64,000 bases of DNA, from positions 62,001 to 126,000 of the forward strand of contig OY970363.1 of assembly GCA_963718605.1 (NCBI GenBank), written 5' to 3'. This document shows, in pieces, positions 16,914-24,850 of the stretch. Each line of letters begins with the position of its first letter. Within the stretch, counting starts at the first letter, position 1. The notes beneath the pieces are model-generated. The model was not told where the DNA came from. It did not search any database and saw only the letters and a program-made list of their open reading frames with translations. The stretch comes from JACCXE01 sp963718605 (GTDB lineage: Bacteria > Actinomycetota > Acidimicrobiia > Acidimicrobiales > JACCXE01). The translations under genes were made by a program, and so were the position numbers.

Positions 16914-17002
16914 ATTTTCTCCAGCGAACTACTTGCGCTTTTCTGCAGCACAACGCGGATCGAGGAAACGAAGAGTCGCAAGTAGTTCGCTGGAGAAAAT
17001 TT
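16912..17002 (-). promoter_or_regulatory. Long hairpin spanning the E2-lipBA intergenic region
   Basis: The arms 16912-16937 and 16977-17002 are perfectly complementary over 26 bases, with a 39-base loop. The hairpin begins at the last base of the E2 stop codon and ends within the TTG start of lipBA. On the minus-strand mRNA the 3' arm contains the GGAG ribosome-binding site and the first bases of the start codon. This could block lipBA translation or protect an mRNA end; it could also be an inserted palindromic repeat. Confidence 0.7.
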
Positions 17003-18462
17003 CATGCCAGTTCGGTTTCCCAGTCGCGGGTCTCGAGGATCTCGCGGATGGCGGCGAGGAACGCGGCGGCGTAGGCCCCGTCGAACGCACGGTGGTCCCA
17101 CGAGAGCGCGAGGTTGCCGACGTGGTGCACCGCGATCGCGTAGGTGCCGTCTTCGAGCGGCACCGCGACGGGCTTGGGCTTCACACCGTCGGTCGACAAG
17201 ATCGCCACCTGCGGCTGATTGATGATCGGGCCCGTGATGAACGTGCCGTAACCACCGGCGTTGGTGATCGTGAACGTGCCGTCGCTGATGTCGTCGGCGC
17301 CGAGCTTCTTGTTGCGAGCGCGGCCGGCGAGGTCGGCGATCTCATGCGCCAGCGCCCGAAGCCGCTTCGTGTCGGCATCATGGACGACCGGCACGATCAG
17401 GCCTTCGAAGTTGAGGTCGACGGCGATCCCGACGTTCACGTAGTTGTGCTGGATCAGTTCGTCGTTGCCGACCGACGCGTTGGCGTGCGGGAACTCGCGT
17501 AGGGCGTCGACCACCGCGCGCGCAATGAACGGCAGGTAGCTGAGGCTCACGCCCTCCTGCTGCTTGAACGCGTCCTTCTGCTTCGCCCGGACCTTCTCGA
17601 CGTTCTCGTAGTCGACTTCCGTGACCACAAGAGTGTGTGCGCTCGTTGCCAACGACCGCACCATGTGCTCGGCCGTACGGCGCCGAATATTGCTGAACGG
17701 AATCGCGGTGTCACGTTCTCCGGCCCGAGGCGCCGGCGCCGCCGCCGCGGCGGCGGCGGGCGCAGGAGCGGGGGCGGCGGGCGCGGCGGGCGCCGCGGGA
17801 GCGGCAGGTGCCGCCGGTGCAGCAGCGGGAGCCGCCGCGGGAGCGCCGCCCTTAGCCTGCTGGTCGATAGCGCCCAGTACGTCATTACGCGTGATGCGCC
17901 CCCCGGCACCGGTCCCCTTGATCTGCGCGGCATCGAGATTGTTCTCAGTCAACAGCTTGCGCACGACGGGCGACAACACCGCGGAAGGCCCACCATTCGA
18001 CGATGCCGAGGCGGCAGGCGCCGCGGCAGCGGGTGCCGGCGCAGCGGCAGGTTCCGGCGAAGGCGCCTCAGAAACGGGAGCGTCGACGACAGCCGGTTCT
18101 TCGACTGGAGCAGGAGCAGGCTCAGCGGCAGGCGGCGGAGGGGAGTCGGCCACGGTGGGGTCGGGTGGGCTGGCCACCGAGGGCGAGCTCCCCTCCGCCG
18201 CAGCAGCCTCGTCCGCGGGTTCTGAACCAGCGTCCCCCACGACAGCCAGCACGGCCCCAACCGGAACTGTCTCGCCCTCGGCCACCACGATCGACGTGAT
18301 CACTCCGGACACCGGCGACGGGACCTCGGAGTCGACCTTGTCGGTCGACACCTCGAAGAGAATCTCGTCCTCTTTGATCGTGTCGCCAACCGCCTTGGCC
18401 CAACGCGTGATCGTGCCCTCGGTGACGGTTTCACCCAGTTGGGGCATCGTGATGTCAGCCAT
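17002..18462 (-). CDS. Dihydrolipoamide acyltransferase (E2) of a 2-oxoacid dehydrogenase
   Basis: A 486-residue E2 core enzyme. Lipoyl domain at residues 1-76, with lipoyl-lysine K43 in STDKVDSE; a long Ala/Pro-rich linker (about 80-150); peripheral-subunit-binding domain around residues 160-195 (VRKLLTENNLD, GTGAGGRITRNDV); a second Ala/Pro linker; then the catalytic domain ending in LSWDHRAFDGAYA, which holds the active-site His and Asp. It may serve a 2-oxoglutarate, pyruvate or branched-chain complex; the sequence alone does not decide. One lipoyl domain only. It overlaps lpd by eight bases. Confidence 0.92.
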   Translation of the reverse strand: MADITMPQLGETVTEGTITRWAKAVGDTIKEDEILFEVSTDKVDSEVPSPVSGVITSIVVAEGETVPVGAVLAVVGDAGSEPADEAAAAEGSSPSVASPPDPTVADSPPPPAAEPAPAPVEEPAVVDAPVSEAPSPEPAAAPAPAAAAPAASASSNGGPSAVLSPVVRKLLTENNLDAAQIKGTGAGGRITRNDVLGAIDQQAKGGAPAAAPAAAPAAPAAPAAPAAPAAPAPAPAAAAAAAPAPRAGERDTAIPFSNIRRRTAEHMVRSLATSAHTLVVTEVDYENVEKVRAKQKDAFKQQEGVSLSYLPFIARAVVDALREFPHANASVGNDELIQHNYVNVGIAVDLNFEGLIVPVVHDADTKRLRALAHEIADLAGRARNKKLGADDISDGTFTITNAGGYGTFITGPIINQPQVAILSTDGVKPKPVAVPLEDGTYAIAVHHVGNLALSWDHRAFDGAYAAAFLAAIREILETRDWETELA

Positions 18463-19879
18463 GCAGGCCTCTCCCGGTTAGAGCGAGCACGGTTTCACCG
18501 AAGAGTTCGGACAGGCTCGGGTGCGGTTGGATGAACGCGCTCACTTCGTCGACGGTCGCTTCCCAGTTGACGGCGAGGTAGCCCTGGCCGAGTTGCTCGG
18601 TGACCCACGGCCCGGCCATGTGGACGCCGATGATCTTGCCGGCCTTGCCGTTGGCGTCCTTCTCGGCGATCACCTTCACGAGGCCTTCGGTCTCACCGAC
18701 GATGATCGCGCGGCCGTTACCGATGAACTTGTGCTTGGACACCGCGATGTCGACACCTGCCTCTTTTGCGGCGGCCTCGGTCATGCCGCAGTACGCGACC
18801 TCGGGATGTGTGTAGATGCACATCGGGACCTTCGAGTAGTCGACGGGCATCGCTGGTTCGCCCAGGATCGTCTTGATCACGAGGATGCCTTCGATGAAGC
18901 CCACGTGCGCGAGCTGTGGGTGCACCTTGACACCGTCGACCGCGATGAGATCACCGAGCGCGTAGACGTTCGGCGCGCTCGTGCGCATCCATGGATCGAC
19001 CGTTACGAAGCCGCGCTCGTCCACCGCGACCTTCGAGCCCTCGCCGAGCAGGCCGTCGCTGAGCGGACGGCGACCTACCGACATCACGATCACGTCTGCA
19101 GTGATCGTCTCGTTTTCGCCGTAGGTGATCACCGTTTGCTTGCCGTCGGCTGTGGGCGTGTGGCCCTTCACTTCGACGCCGGTTTTCACGTCGATGCCGC
19201 GCTTCTTGAACGAGCGCGCGACCACGTCGGCGGCGTCTTTGTCGCAGCCGGTGAGGATCTGCGGGAGGAATTCGAGGACGGTCGTTTGCACGCCCAGGTC
19301 GGCGAGCGCGCTGGCGAACTCACAGCCGATCGCGCCGCCGCCAACCACCACGGCCGAGGTCGGGAGCGTGTCGAGCATGAGGACTTCGTCCGACGTCATG
19401 ACGAACTTTCCGTCGATGTCGAAGCCGGGCAGCGTGCGCGGAACGGATCCGGCGCACAGCAGCGTGTTGGTGCCTTGCAGTTCGGTGCCGTCGGCCTCGC
19501 CGCCGCTGACGCGCGTGATGCCGTCGGCGTCGAGCCGACCGGTGCCGATGAAGGTGGTGATCTTGCGCTGCTTCATGAGGCCTTGCAGGCCCTTCCACAG
19601 TTGATCCACCACCTTCTGCTTGCGGGCCTGGCTGGTGGCGAACTCGATCGTCGGCTGGTCCGAGATGACGCCAAAGTCCTTCGAGTGACTCACGGTGCGA
19701 TACACCGACGCCGTTTCGAGGTACTCCTTGGCCGGGATGCACCCGCGATGCAGGCACGTCCCTCCCACCTTTTCTTTCTCGACAACGGCGACGCTCAGGC
19801 CCGCACTCGCGCCGTAAAGCGCGGCCGCGTATCCAGCCGGTCCACCGCCGATAACGACCAGGTCGAACTGTTCAGCCAC
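18455..19879 (-). CDS. lpd: Dihydrolipoamide dehydrogenase (E3)
   Basis: A 474-residue FAD enzyme that reoxidises dihydrolipoamide with NAD. FAD site VVIGGGPAGYAAALYGA near the start, redox pair in GGTCLHRGCIPAKEYL, NAD site AVVVGGGAIGCEFASALADLG, the second FAD motif NVYALGDL, and the C-terminal IQPHPSLSE with the catalytic His and Glu. Length is normal. First gene of the lpd-E2-lipBA-peptidase block on the minus strand, so the complex and its lipoylation enzymes may be made together. Confidence 0.96.
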   Translation of the reverse strand: MAEQFDLVVIGGGPAGYAAALYGASAGLSVAVVEKEKVGGTCLHRGCIPAKEYLETASVYRTVSHSKDFGVISDQPTIEFATSQARKQKVVDQLWKGLQGLMKQRKITTFIGTGRLDADGITRVSGGEADGTELQGTNTLLCAGSVPRTLPGFDIDGKFVMTSDEVLMLDTLPTSAVVVGGGAIGCEFASALADLGVQTTVLEFLPQILTGCDKDAADVVARSFKKRGIDVKTGVEVKGHTPTADGKQTVITYGENETITADVIVMSVGRRPLSDGLLGEGSKVAVDERGFVTVDPWMRTSAPNVYALGDLIAVDGVKVHPQLAHVGFIEGILVIKTILGEPAMPVDYSKVPMCIYTHPEVAYCGMTEAAAKEAGVDIAVSKHKFIGNGRAIIVGETEGLVKVIAEKDANGKAGKIIGVHMAGPWVTEQLGQGYLAVNWEATVDEVSAFIQPHPSLSELFGETVLALTGRGLHG

Positions 19880-19912
19880 GGCTCTGAGCCTATCTGCGTG
19901 GCTGGAGGGCTC

Positions 19913-20005
19913 TTACTTGGCCGCGAGAACCAATTGAATCGTGAACGCGATCACGATGACCACGCCGCACAGCAGCGCTAAAGCAATCAAGACCCGGGTA
20001 GGCAC
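19913..20005 (-). CDS. Possible 30-residue single-pass membrane microprotein
   Basis: A GTG-started frame of 30 codons encodes PTRVLIALALLCGVV followed by IVIAFTIQLVLAAK and a TAA stop. It is almost entirely one transmembrane segment with Arg near the N-terminus and Lys at the end. It sits between lpd and the divergent thiG on the minus strand. There is only a weak ribosome-binding site. It may instead be leader sequence; the neat hydrophobic pattern is the evidence. Confidence 0.4.
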   Translation of the reverse strand: MPTRVLIALALLCGVVIVIAFTIQLVLAAK

Positions 20006-20026
20006 CCCGGTAACGTACGCCTTGGA

Positions 20027-20797
20027 ATGAGCAACGACCCACTTGTGATCGCCGGACGCACGTTCGGTTCGCGGCTCTTTTTGGGGACGGGCAAGTTCCC
20101 GTCCAACAATTCGCTGCGCGATGCAATCAAAGCCTCGGGCACCGAGATGGTCACCGTGGCTATGCGGCGGGCCGACCCGTCCGCCGATGACGACATCGTC
20201 GACGCGATCCCGTCGTCCGTGTTGCTGCTCACAAACACCAGCGGTGCGATGAACGCGGACGAGGCCGTGCGCATCGCGCGTTCGGCGCGCGCCGCCGGCT
20301 ACCCGGACTGGATCAAGCTCGAGCTCACCCCCGAGCCGCGGTACCTGCTGCCTGACGGGGTCGAGACGCTGGCCGCGGCCGAGAAGCTCGTGGCCGAAGG
20401 CTTCACCGTGTTGCCGTATGTCAACGCCGACCCCGTGTTGTGCAAGCGGCTCGAAGAAGTCGGGTGCGCCACTGTGATGCCGCTCGGTTCATGGATCGGT
20501 TCGAATCAAGGCCTGCGCACGCGGGGCGCGCTGGAAATCATCGTCGAACAGGCGCGTGTGCCCGTGGTGGTCGACGCCGGTCTGGGTGCGCCCTCGCACG
20601 CTGCCGAAGCGATGGAGTTGGGCGCCGACGCGGTGCTTGTGAATACAGCGATCGGCACCGCGTGGGACCCGGCCGCGATGGCCGACGCGTTTCGCATGGC
20701 CACCATCGCGGGACGACTCGGTTACGTGTCGGGGTTGGCACCGTCGCGGCGGTCCGCTGACGCCTCGTCCCCCCTCACAGGGTTCTTGGAGTCATGA
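20027..20797 (+). CDS. thiG: Thiazole synthase ThiG
   Basis: A 256-residue TIM-barrel enzyme that forms the thiazole phosphate of thiamine from deoxyxylulose phosphate, 2-iminoacetate and ThiS thiocarboxylate. Typical blocks are FLGTGKFPSN, EMVTVAMRR, DWIKLELTPEPRYLLPD, VMPLGSWIGSNQGL and VVDAGLGAPSHAAEAMELG followed by ADAVLVNTAI. The stop overlaps the thiH ATG (ATGA). No TPP riboswitch is recognisable in the roughly 145 bases between lpd and thiG. Confidence 0.96.
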   Translation: MSNDPLVIAGRTFGSRLFLGTGKFPSNNSLRDAIKASGTEMVTVAMRRADPSADDDIVDAIPSSVLLLTNTSGAMNADEAVRIARSARAAGYPDWIKLELTPEPRYLLPDGVETLAAAEKLVAEGFTVLPYVNADPVLCKRLEEVGCATVMPLGSWIGSNQGLRTRGALEIIVEQARVPVVVDAGLGAPSHAAEAMELGADAVLVNTAIGTAWDPAAMADAFRMATIAGRLGYVSGLAPSRRSADASSPLTGFLES

Positions 20798-21960
20798 CCA
20801 CCGCGTTGCCGGTCGAGTTGCTCTCACGGCCGCGCGAAGTTCCCCCCGACAGCGCGGCCGCGTCGCTGCTGAGGATGGCCGACGAGTTGGCGGCGCTGCG
20901 TTCCCTCGTGAACCGCGCCAGCGACGCCGACGTGTCCCGCGCCCTCGCGCGTCCGCGCCGCGACCTGACAGATTTCGCCGCACTGCTGTCGCCGGCCGCC
21001 GCACTGCGCCTCGAAGAACTGGCCGTCGCCGCGCGCGACACCACGCTGGCGCGTTTCGGTCGGGCCCGCACCTTGTTCGCGCCGCTGTACGTGTCGAACG
21101 AGTGCGTGTCGATCTGCACGTACTGCGGGTTCTCCGCAGGCAACGAGGTGGCGCGGCGCACATTGTCGGTCGACGAAGTCGTCGCCGAAGCACGCGAACT
21201 CGCGAGGCGCGGATTCCGTCATGTGCTGCTCGTGGCCGGTGAACACGCGCGGATCGTGTCGAAGGATTACTTGGTCGAGTGCGTGGCCGCCGTCTCGGAG
21301 TGCATGGCCCACGTCGCGGTAGAGGTGCAGGTGTGGGACGAGCCAACCTACGTGCGGCTTGTAAACGCCGGCGCCGACGGCGTGGTCGTCTACCAGGAGA
21401 CTTACGACCGGGGCACCTACGCCGACGTGCACCTGCTCGGCAAGAAGCGCAACTACGAGTGGCGCCTCGCCGCACCTGACCGTGCCGCCGCCGCCGGGGC
21501 GCGTCGGCTCGGCATCGGCGCGTTACTTGGTCTGCACGGAGACTGGCGCGCCGAGGCGTTGTACGTCGCCGCGCACGCTCGCGAACTTATGCACCGCTGG
21601 TGGCGGGCCGAGGTGTCGGTCGCGGTCCCGCGGCTGCGTCCCGCGGCCGGCGACTACGAGCCGCTCGATCCGGTTGACGACCGCGCGTTCACGCAGCTCA
21701 TCTGCGCGCTGCGGTTGTTCTTGCCCGACCTCGGCATTTCCCTGTCGACCCGCGAGCCCGCGCACCTCCGCGACGCGTTGGTGCCGCTGGGCGTGACCAA
21801 CCTGTCCGCCGGCTCGCACACCGAGCCCGGCGGATACGCGAGTGAGAGCCACGCCGAGCCCCAGTTCGAAATCAGCGATACCCGGTCCCCCGCCGAGTTC
21901 GCGGACGCGTTGCGGGCGATGGGATACGACCCGGTCTGGAAAGACTGGACCCGGATCTGA
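20794..21960 (+). CDS. thiH: 2-iminoacetate synthase ThiH
   Basis: A 388-residue radical-SAM enzyme that cleaves tyrosine to 2-iminoacetate and p-cresol for the thiazole. The cluster motif is CVSICTYCGF (CxxxCxxC), followed by LARRGFRHVLLVAGEH and VYQETYDRGTYADVH. C-terminal LSAGSHTEPGGY is typical. Many aerobic actinobacteria use ThiO (glycine oxidase) instead, so ThiH implies reliance on a working Fe-S system. Translationally coupled to thiG. Its stop overlaps the probable CTG start of the next gene. Confidence 0.95.
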   Translation: MTTALPVELLSRPREVPPDSAAASLLRMADELAALRSLVNRASDADVSRALARPRRDLTDFAALLSPAAALRLEELAVAARDTTLARFGRARTLFAPLYVSNECVSICTYCGFSAGNEVARRTLSVDEVVAEARELARRGFRHVLLVAGEHARIVSKDYLVECVAAVSECMAHVAVEVQVWDEPTYVRLVNAGADGVVVYQETYDRGTYADVHLLGKKRNYEWRLAAPDRAAAAGARRLGIGALLGLHGDWRAEALYVAAHARELMHRWWRAEVSVAVPRLRPAAGDYEPLDPVDDRAFTQLICALRLFLPDLGISLSTREPAHLRDALVPLGVTNLSAGSHTEPGGYASESHAEPQFEISDTRSPAEFADALRAMGYDPVWKDWTRI

Positions 21961-21974
21961 CCGACTACTACGCC

Positions 21975-22799
21975 GTGCTTGGGGTAGCGCGCGACGCCTC
22001 ACACGACACCATCCACCGCGCGTACCGGGTGCTCGCCCGCCGGCTGCACCCCGACGTGGCCGCGGCGCACGGCACGGACGCCAACGACATGGCCGCGGTC
22101 AACGAGGCCTGGGAAGTCCTCGGTGACGAGCGGAGTCGCGCCGAGTACGACCACTCGCTCGGGATAGAGAAACGTGAGGTCACGTTCTTTCTCGAGCCGG
22201 AGCCGCCCCGAGGTTTTGGCCCCATCGGCCGCTTCGCGTACGCGAAGAGCCTTGGGTGGCTGCGCAGCGATCCGGAGCGCGACAACAAATGGCAGATGGC
22301 GCTGCGCGCACTCTCGCAGGATCTCTCGGCCCTCGATGAGTTGGACGATCGCGACCTGTGGCGGCTCGACCTCCGGCGTAGTGCCGCGGGCGACGAACAA
22401 GTGCGCGCCCTGACTCGTTTCAAGAGCCTGGAGGAGCTGCAATTGGGCAACACCGCTGCGACGGAGGCGTGCGTGCCCGCCCTGCTGGAGCTTCCTCACT
22501 TGCGCGTGCTCGACGTCGACTGTTGCCCGATCACCGACGACGGGTTGCGCCAGCTGGCATCGATCAAGACGCTCGAGGAGCTATTGCTCTTTGACACGCG
22601 GGTGACCGACGCCGGCATGGAGTCGCTCGCCTTTCACCCTGAACTCGCGGTACTCGACCTGCGAGACACCGAGGTCACCCGGGACGGCGTCGTCCCCTTA
22701 CTGACGATGCCGGAACTCCACGAACTCCGCTTGCCCCGGCGAGCGCATCACGGCCTCCACCAGATGCGCAAAATCCGGCCCGACGTCCGCGTGATCTAG
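21975..22799 (+). CDS. J-domain protein with C-terminal leucine-rich repeats
   Basis: About 274 residues from GTG 21975. An N-terminal J domain (about 1-60) has the HPD signature in RRLHPDVAA and ends DERSRAEYDHSLG. The canonical J-domain start (DYYAVLG) lies upstream of the GTG and could only be read from CTG 21957, which overlaps the thiH stop (CTGA). After a linker come about five leucine-rich repeats (residues 115-255), such as LEELQLGNTAATEACVPALL and LRVLDVDCCPITDDGL. J domains recruit Hsp70; LRRs bind partners. The combination suggests a substrate adaptor (inference). Confidence 0.75.
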   Translation: MLGVARDASHDTIHRAYRVLARRLHPDVAAAHGTDANDMAAVNEAWEVLGDERSRAEYDHSLGIEKREVTFFLEPEPPRGFGPIGRFAYAKSLGWLRSDPERDNKWQMALRALSQDLSALDELDDRDLWRLDLRRSAAGDEQVRALTRFKSLEELQLGNTAATEACVPALLELPHLRVLDVDCCPITDDGLRQLASIKTLEELLLFDTRVTDAGMESLAFHPELAVLDLRDTEVTRDGVVPLLTMPELHELRLPRRAHHGLHQMRKIRPDVRVI

Positions 22800-22806
22800 G
22801 CCGCCG

Positions 22807-23205
22807 TCAGAGGTTGCCGCTGAACCGCAGCGCGATCGTGGCGGCGCCAACGGCTAGGCCGACGAACGAGTAGGCCGACAAGACCGACTGCCGCACGAGG
22901 ACCGACGACGCGTGCGCGGCTCTCGCGTTGCGATACGAGTACACGGCGGCGAGCGGTGCGGCCAGGCCGACCGCAGCCCACAACAGGGCGAGCCTGTACT
23001 CGGGCGGCTCGCCGCCTGCGAGCGTGATCGCCTCAATCAATGGACCCGCAACGACGACGATCGTCACGATCAACGCGAGCGCGACCGACGCGCCCGCCGG
23101 TGTTGGCGCCTTGGGCGCCGGCTGTCTACCGAACGCTTGGCGAATCCGTGCTCGCGCCGCCCGCGCCACGATCACAGTGACCCCGATCAGCAGCACGTAC
23201 TTCAT
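22807..23205 (-). CDS. Small membrane protein, unknown function
   Basis: About 132 residues from ATG 23205 (MKYVLLIG). Four hydrophobic stretches are visible: residues 1-14, SVALALIVTIVVVAGPLI, LALLWAAVGLAAPLAAV and SAYSFVGLAVGAATIAL. A short basic loop (RAARARIRQAFGRQP) follows the first segment. I recognise no family. The upstream space holds the dispersed hairpin at 23221-23276. Confidence 0.5.
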   Translation of the reverse strand: MKYVLLIGVTVIVARAARARIRQAFGRQPAPKAPTPAGASVALALIVTIVVVAGPLIEAITLAGGEPPEYRLALLWAAVGLAAPLAAVYSYRNARAAHASSVLVRQSVLSAYSFVGLAVGAATIALRFSGNL

Positions 23206-23220
23206 CCACCGGCATTCTCG

Positions 23221-23276
23221 CCGCACTTCCGGTCAAGTCGCGTCGCCTAGCGACGCAAAGTAACCAGAAGTGCCGA
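23221..23276 (+). repeat. Dispersed hairpin element, copy 2
   Basis: Begins ccgcacttccggtcaag and ends ccagaagtgccga, with an inner gcgtcgc/gcgacgc stem. It closely matches the inverted copy at 9544-9601. It lies between the stop of the lipoprotein gene at 23281 and the start of the membrane-protein gene at 23205, where it could end transcription of the former. Confidence 0.6.
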
Positions 23277-23280
23277 CCGG

Positions 23281-23562
23281 TTACTTCTGGCAGCGGGGGT
23301 CGTTGGGCGCGACCGCGAGCGCGCCGTACGCCGAGTTGCTCTTGAACACGACGTAGACGCGGTTGGGTCCGTCGCATTTGGACGACACGTTCGAGAACCC
23401 GTCGGGCATCGTGATGATGTCGGCCGGGCCGTTGTTGGTAGCGCCGCGAGGCGCATCCTTGAACCGCTCCGTGATCTTGCCGAGGCCGGTGTTACAGGCT
23501 CCGCCGAGCAACGCGGCACCGGCGACGATCAGGGCAACCTTCTTCTTGGACATGGTGAACAT
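23281..23562 (-). CDS. Small lipoprotein, unknown function
   Basis: Up to 93 residues (ATG 23562, or ATG 23553 giving MSKKKVALI). The N-terminus is a lipoprotein signal: basic SKKK, hydrophobic VALIVAGAALL, then a lipobox ending GGAC. The mature part is about 70 residues with two cysteines (SSKCDGPN and DPRCQK) that could form a disulfide. It should be anchored on the outer face of the membrane. Function unknown. Confidence 0.6.
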   Translation of the reverse strand: MFTMSKKKVALIVAGAALLGGACNTGLGKITERFKDAPRGATNNGPADIITMPDGFSNVSSKCDGPNRVYVVFKSNSAYGALAVAPNDPRCQK

Positions 23563-23588
23563 GCCCGAGGTTTAGCAACAGGCGCAGG

Positions 23589-24356
23589 TCATTTCGGTGG
23601 CATGCGGATACCGCCGTCGAGACGGATTACTTCGCCGTTGAGGTAGGTGTTGTCGACCATCTGCATGACGAGGTTGGCGAACTCGTCGGGGATGCCGAGC
23701 CGCTTCGGGTACAGCACGCTGTCGCCGAGCGACTTGCGGGCCGGCTCGGGCAGCATCGCCAGCAGCGGCGTGTCCATCAGGCCGGGCGCGATCGTGTTCA
23801 CGCGAATGTTCACCGCGGCAAGGTCGCGGGCGGCGGGCAGCGTCATACCGACCACCCCGCCCTTAGTCGCCGAGTATGCGAGCTGACCGATCTGGCCGTC
23901 GAAGGCGGCTACTGACGCCGTGTTGACGATCACGCCGCGGTCACCCGAAGGCGTCGGATCTGTCGCCGCGATCTTCGACGCCGCGAGCGACATGACGTTG
24001 AAGGTGCCGATCAGGTTGATCCCAACCAGCATGTTGAACATCTTCGGATCGTGCGGGCTGTTGTCTTTGTTGATCGTGCGCACCGCGATGCCGAGACCGG
24101 CGCAGTTCACGCAGACGCGCAAGTCGCCCGCCGCCGCGGCTTGGTCGACCGCCGCGCTGCACTCGTCGTATTTCGTGACGTCGGCCTGCGCGAAGTTCGT
24201 GCCTCCCCCGAGTTCCTTGACCAGCGCGTCGCCGGCCTCCGCGTTGCGGTCGAGGATGGTTACGGCCACGCCGGCCGCGTGCAGACGACGCGTGGTGGCC
24301 TCACCGAGACCCGACGCGCCACCCGTGACAATTGCTGATGCACCCTGGAGTTCCAT
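23589..24356 (-). CDS. SDR family 3-hydroxyacyl-CoA dehydrogenase-like protein
   Basis: A 255-residue short-chain dehydrogenase. Cofactor site TGGASGLGEA with an acidic residue (LDR) at the end of the second strand, which favours NAD; NCAGLG; catalytic Ser (NTASVAAFDG) and YSATKGG (Tyr and Lys). The arrangement, including RTINKD and ARDLAAVNIRVNTIAPG, most resembles type II 3-hydroxyacyl-CoA dehydrogenases (HSD10-like) of fatty-acid or isoleucine breakdown. The precise substrate is uncertain. Confidence 0.82.
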   Translation of the reverse strand: MELQGASAIVTGGASGLGEATTRRLHAAGVAVTILDRNAEAGDALVKELGGGTNFAQADVTKYDECSAAVDQAAAAGDLRVCVNCAGLGIAVRTINKDNSPHDPKMFNMLVGINLIGTFNVMSLAASKIAATDPTPSGDRGVIVNTASVAAFDGQIGQLAYSATKGGVVGMTLPAARDLAAVNIRVNTIAPGLMDTPLLAMLPEPARKSLGDSVLYPKRLGIPDEFANLVMQMVDNTYLNGEVIRLDGGIRMPPK

Positions 24357-24372
24357 GGGGGCACGGTAACCG

Positions 24373-24813
24373 TCACTTGTCGCCTGAAGCGCCTCGCTGC
24401 GAGTGCGACGCGGCCACGGCGAGCTCGTCGACGCGCAGGTTCATCGGGTCGGTGCCGTGGCCCTTCACCCACTTGAACGCGATCTCGTCGATACGGGCGC
24501 GATACAGATCGATCAGCGGCTCCCACAAGTCGCGATTGGCGACGGGCTTCTTGGCGCTGTTGGTCCAACCCCGCGCCAACCAGTTCACCCACCACTTGTC
24601 GCGGAAGCAGTTCACGACGTACGTGGAGTCGCTCACGATCGTGATCGCGCCGGGGTTGGCGAGCAGCGCCTGCAGGACGGCGTTGACTTCCATGCGCTGA
24701 TTGGTGGACGGGTTTTCGGCGCCGGACGCCCACGGCCCCGTGATGTCCGCCCACGCCCATCCCCCGGGCCCGGGGTTTCCTCGGCACGCGCCGTCTGTAT
24801 ACACAGTCTTCAT
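24373..24813 (-). CDS. rnhA: Ribonuclease HI
   Basis: A 146-residue RNase HI that cuts the RNA of RNA-DNA hybrids. Catalytic carboxylates are present in YTDGACRGNPGPGGW, NQRMEVNAV, VSDSTYVVN and LRVDELA, and the KWVKGHG substrate-binding loop is intact. Length is normal. Its start is only 37 bases from the divergent aceE start, so the promoters overlap. Confidence 0.95.
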   Translation of the reverse strand: MKTVYTDGACRGNPGPGGWAWADITGPWASGAENPSTNQRMEVNAVLQALLANPGAITIVSDSTYVVNCFRDKWWVNWLARGWTNSAKKPVANRDLWEPLIDLYRARIDEIAFKWVKGHGTDPMNLRVDELAVAASHSQRGASGDK

Positions 24814-24850
24814 CGGACTGCGGAACCTACCGGTGGGTAACGCCTTTACG

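Noticed and set aside
17700..18200. Ala/Pro repeat tract as a DNA repeat or mobile element
   Set aside because: It encodes the flexible linkers of the E2 subunit, a usual feature of the family.
19880..20026. Possible TPP riboswitch before thiG
   Set aside because: Neither the CUGAGA core nor the second conserved strand is recognisable; the space instead holds a possible small ORF.
20480..20515. tRNA-like ggttcgaatc sequence inside thiG
   Set aside because: It lies in a conserved coding block (GSWIGSNQGL) and lacks the paired acceptor and anticodon arms.
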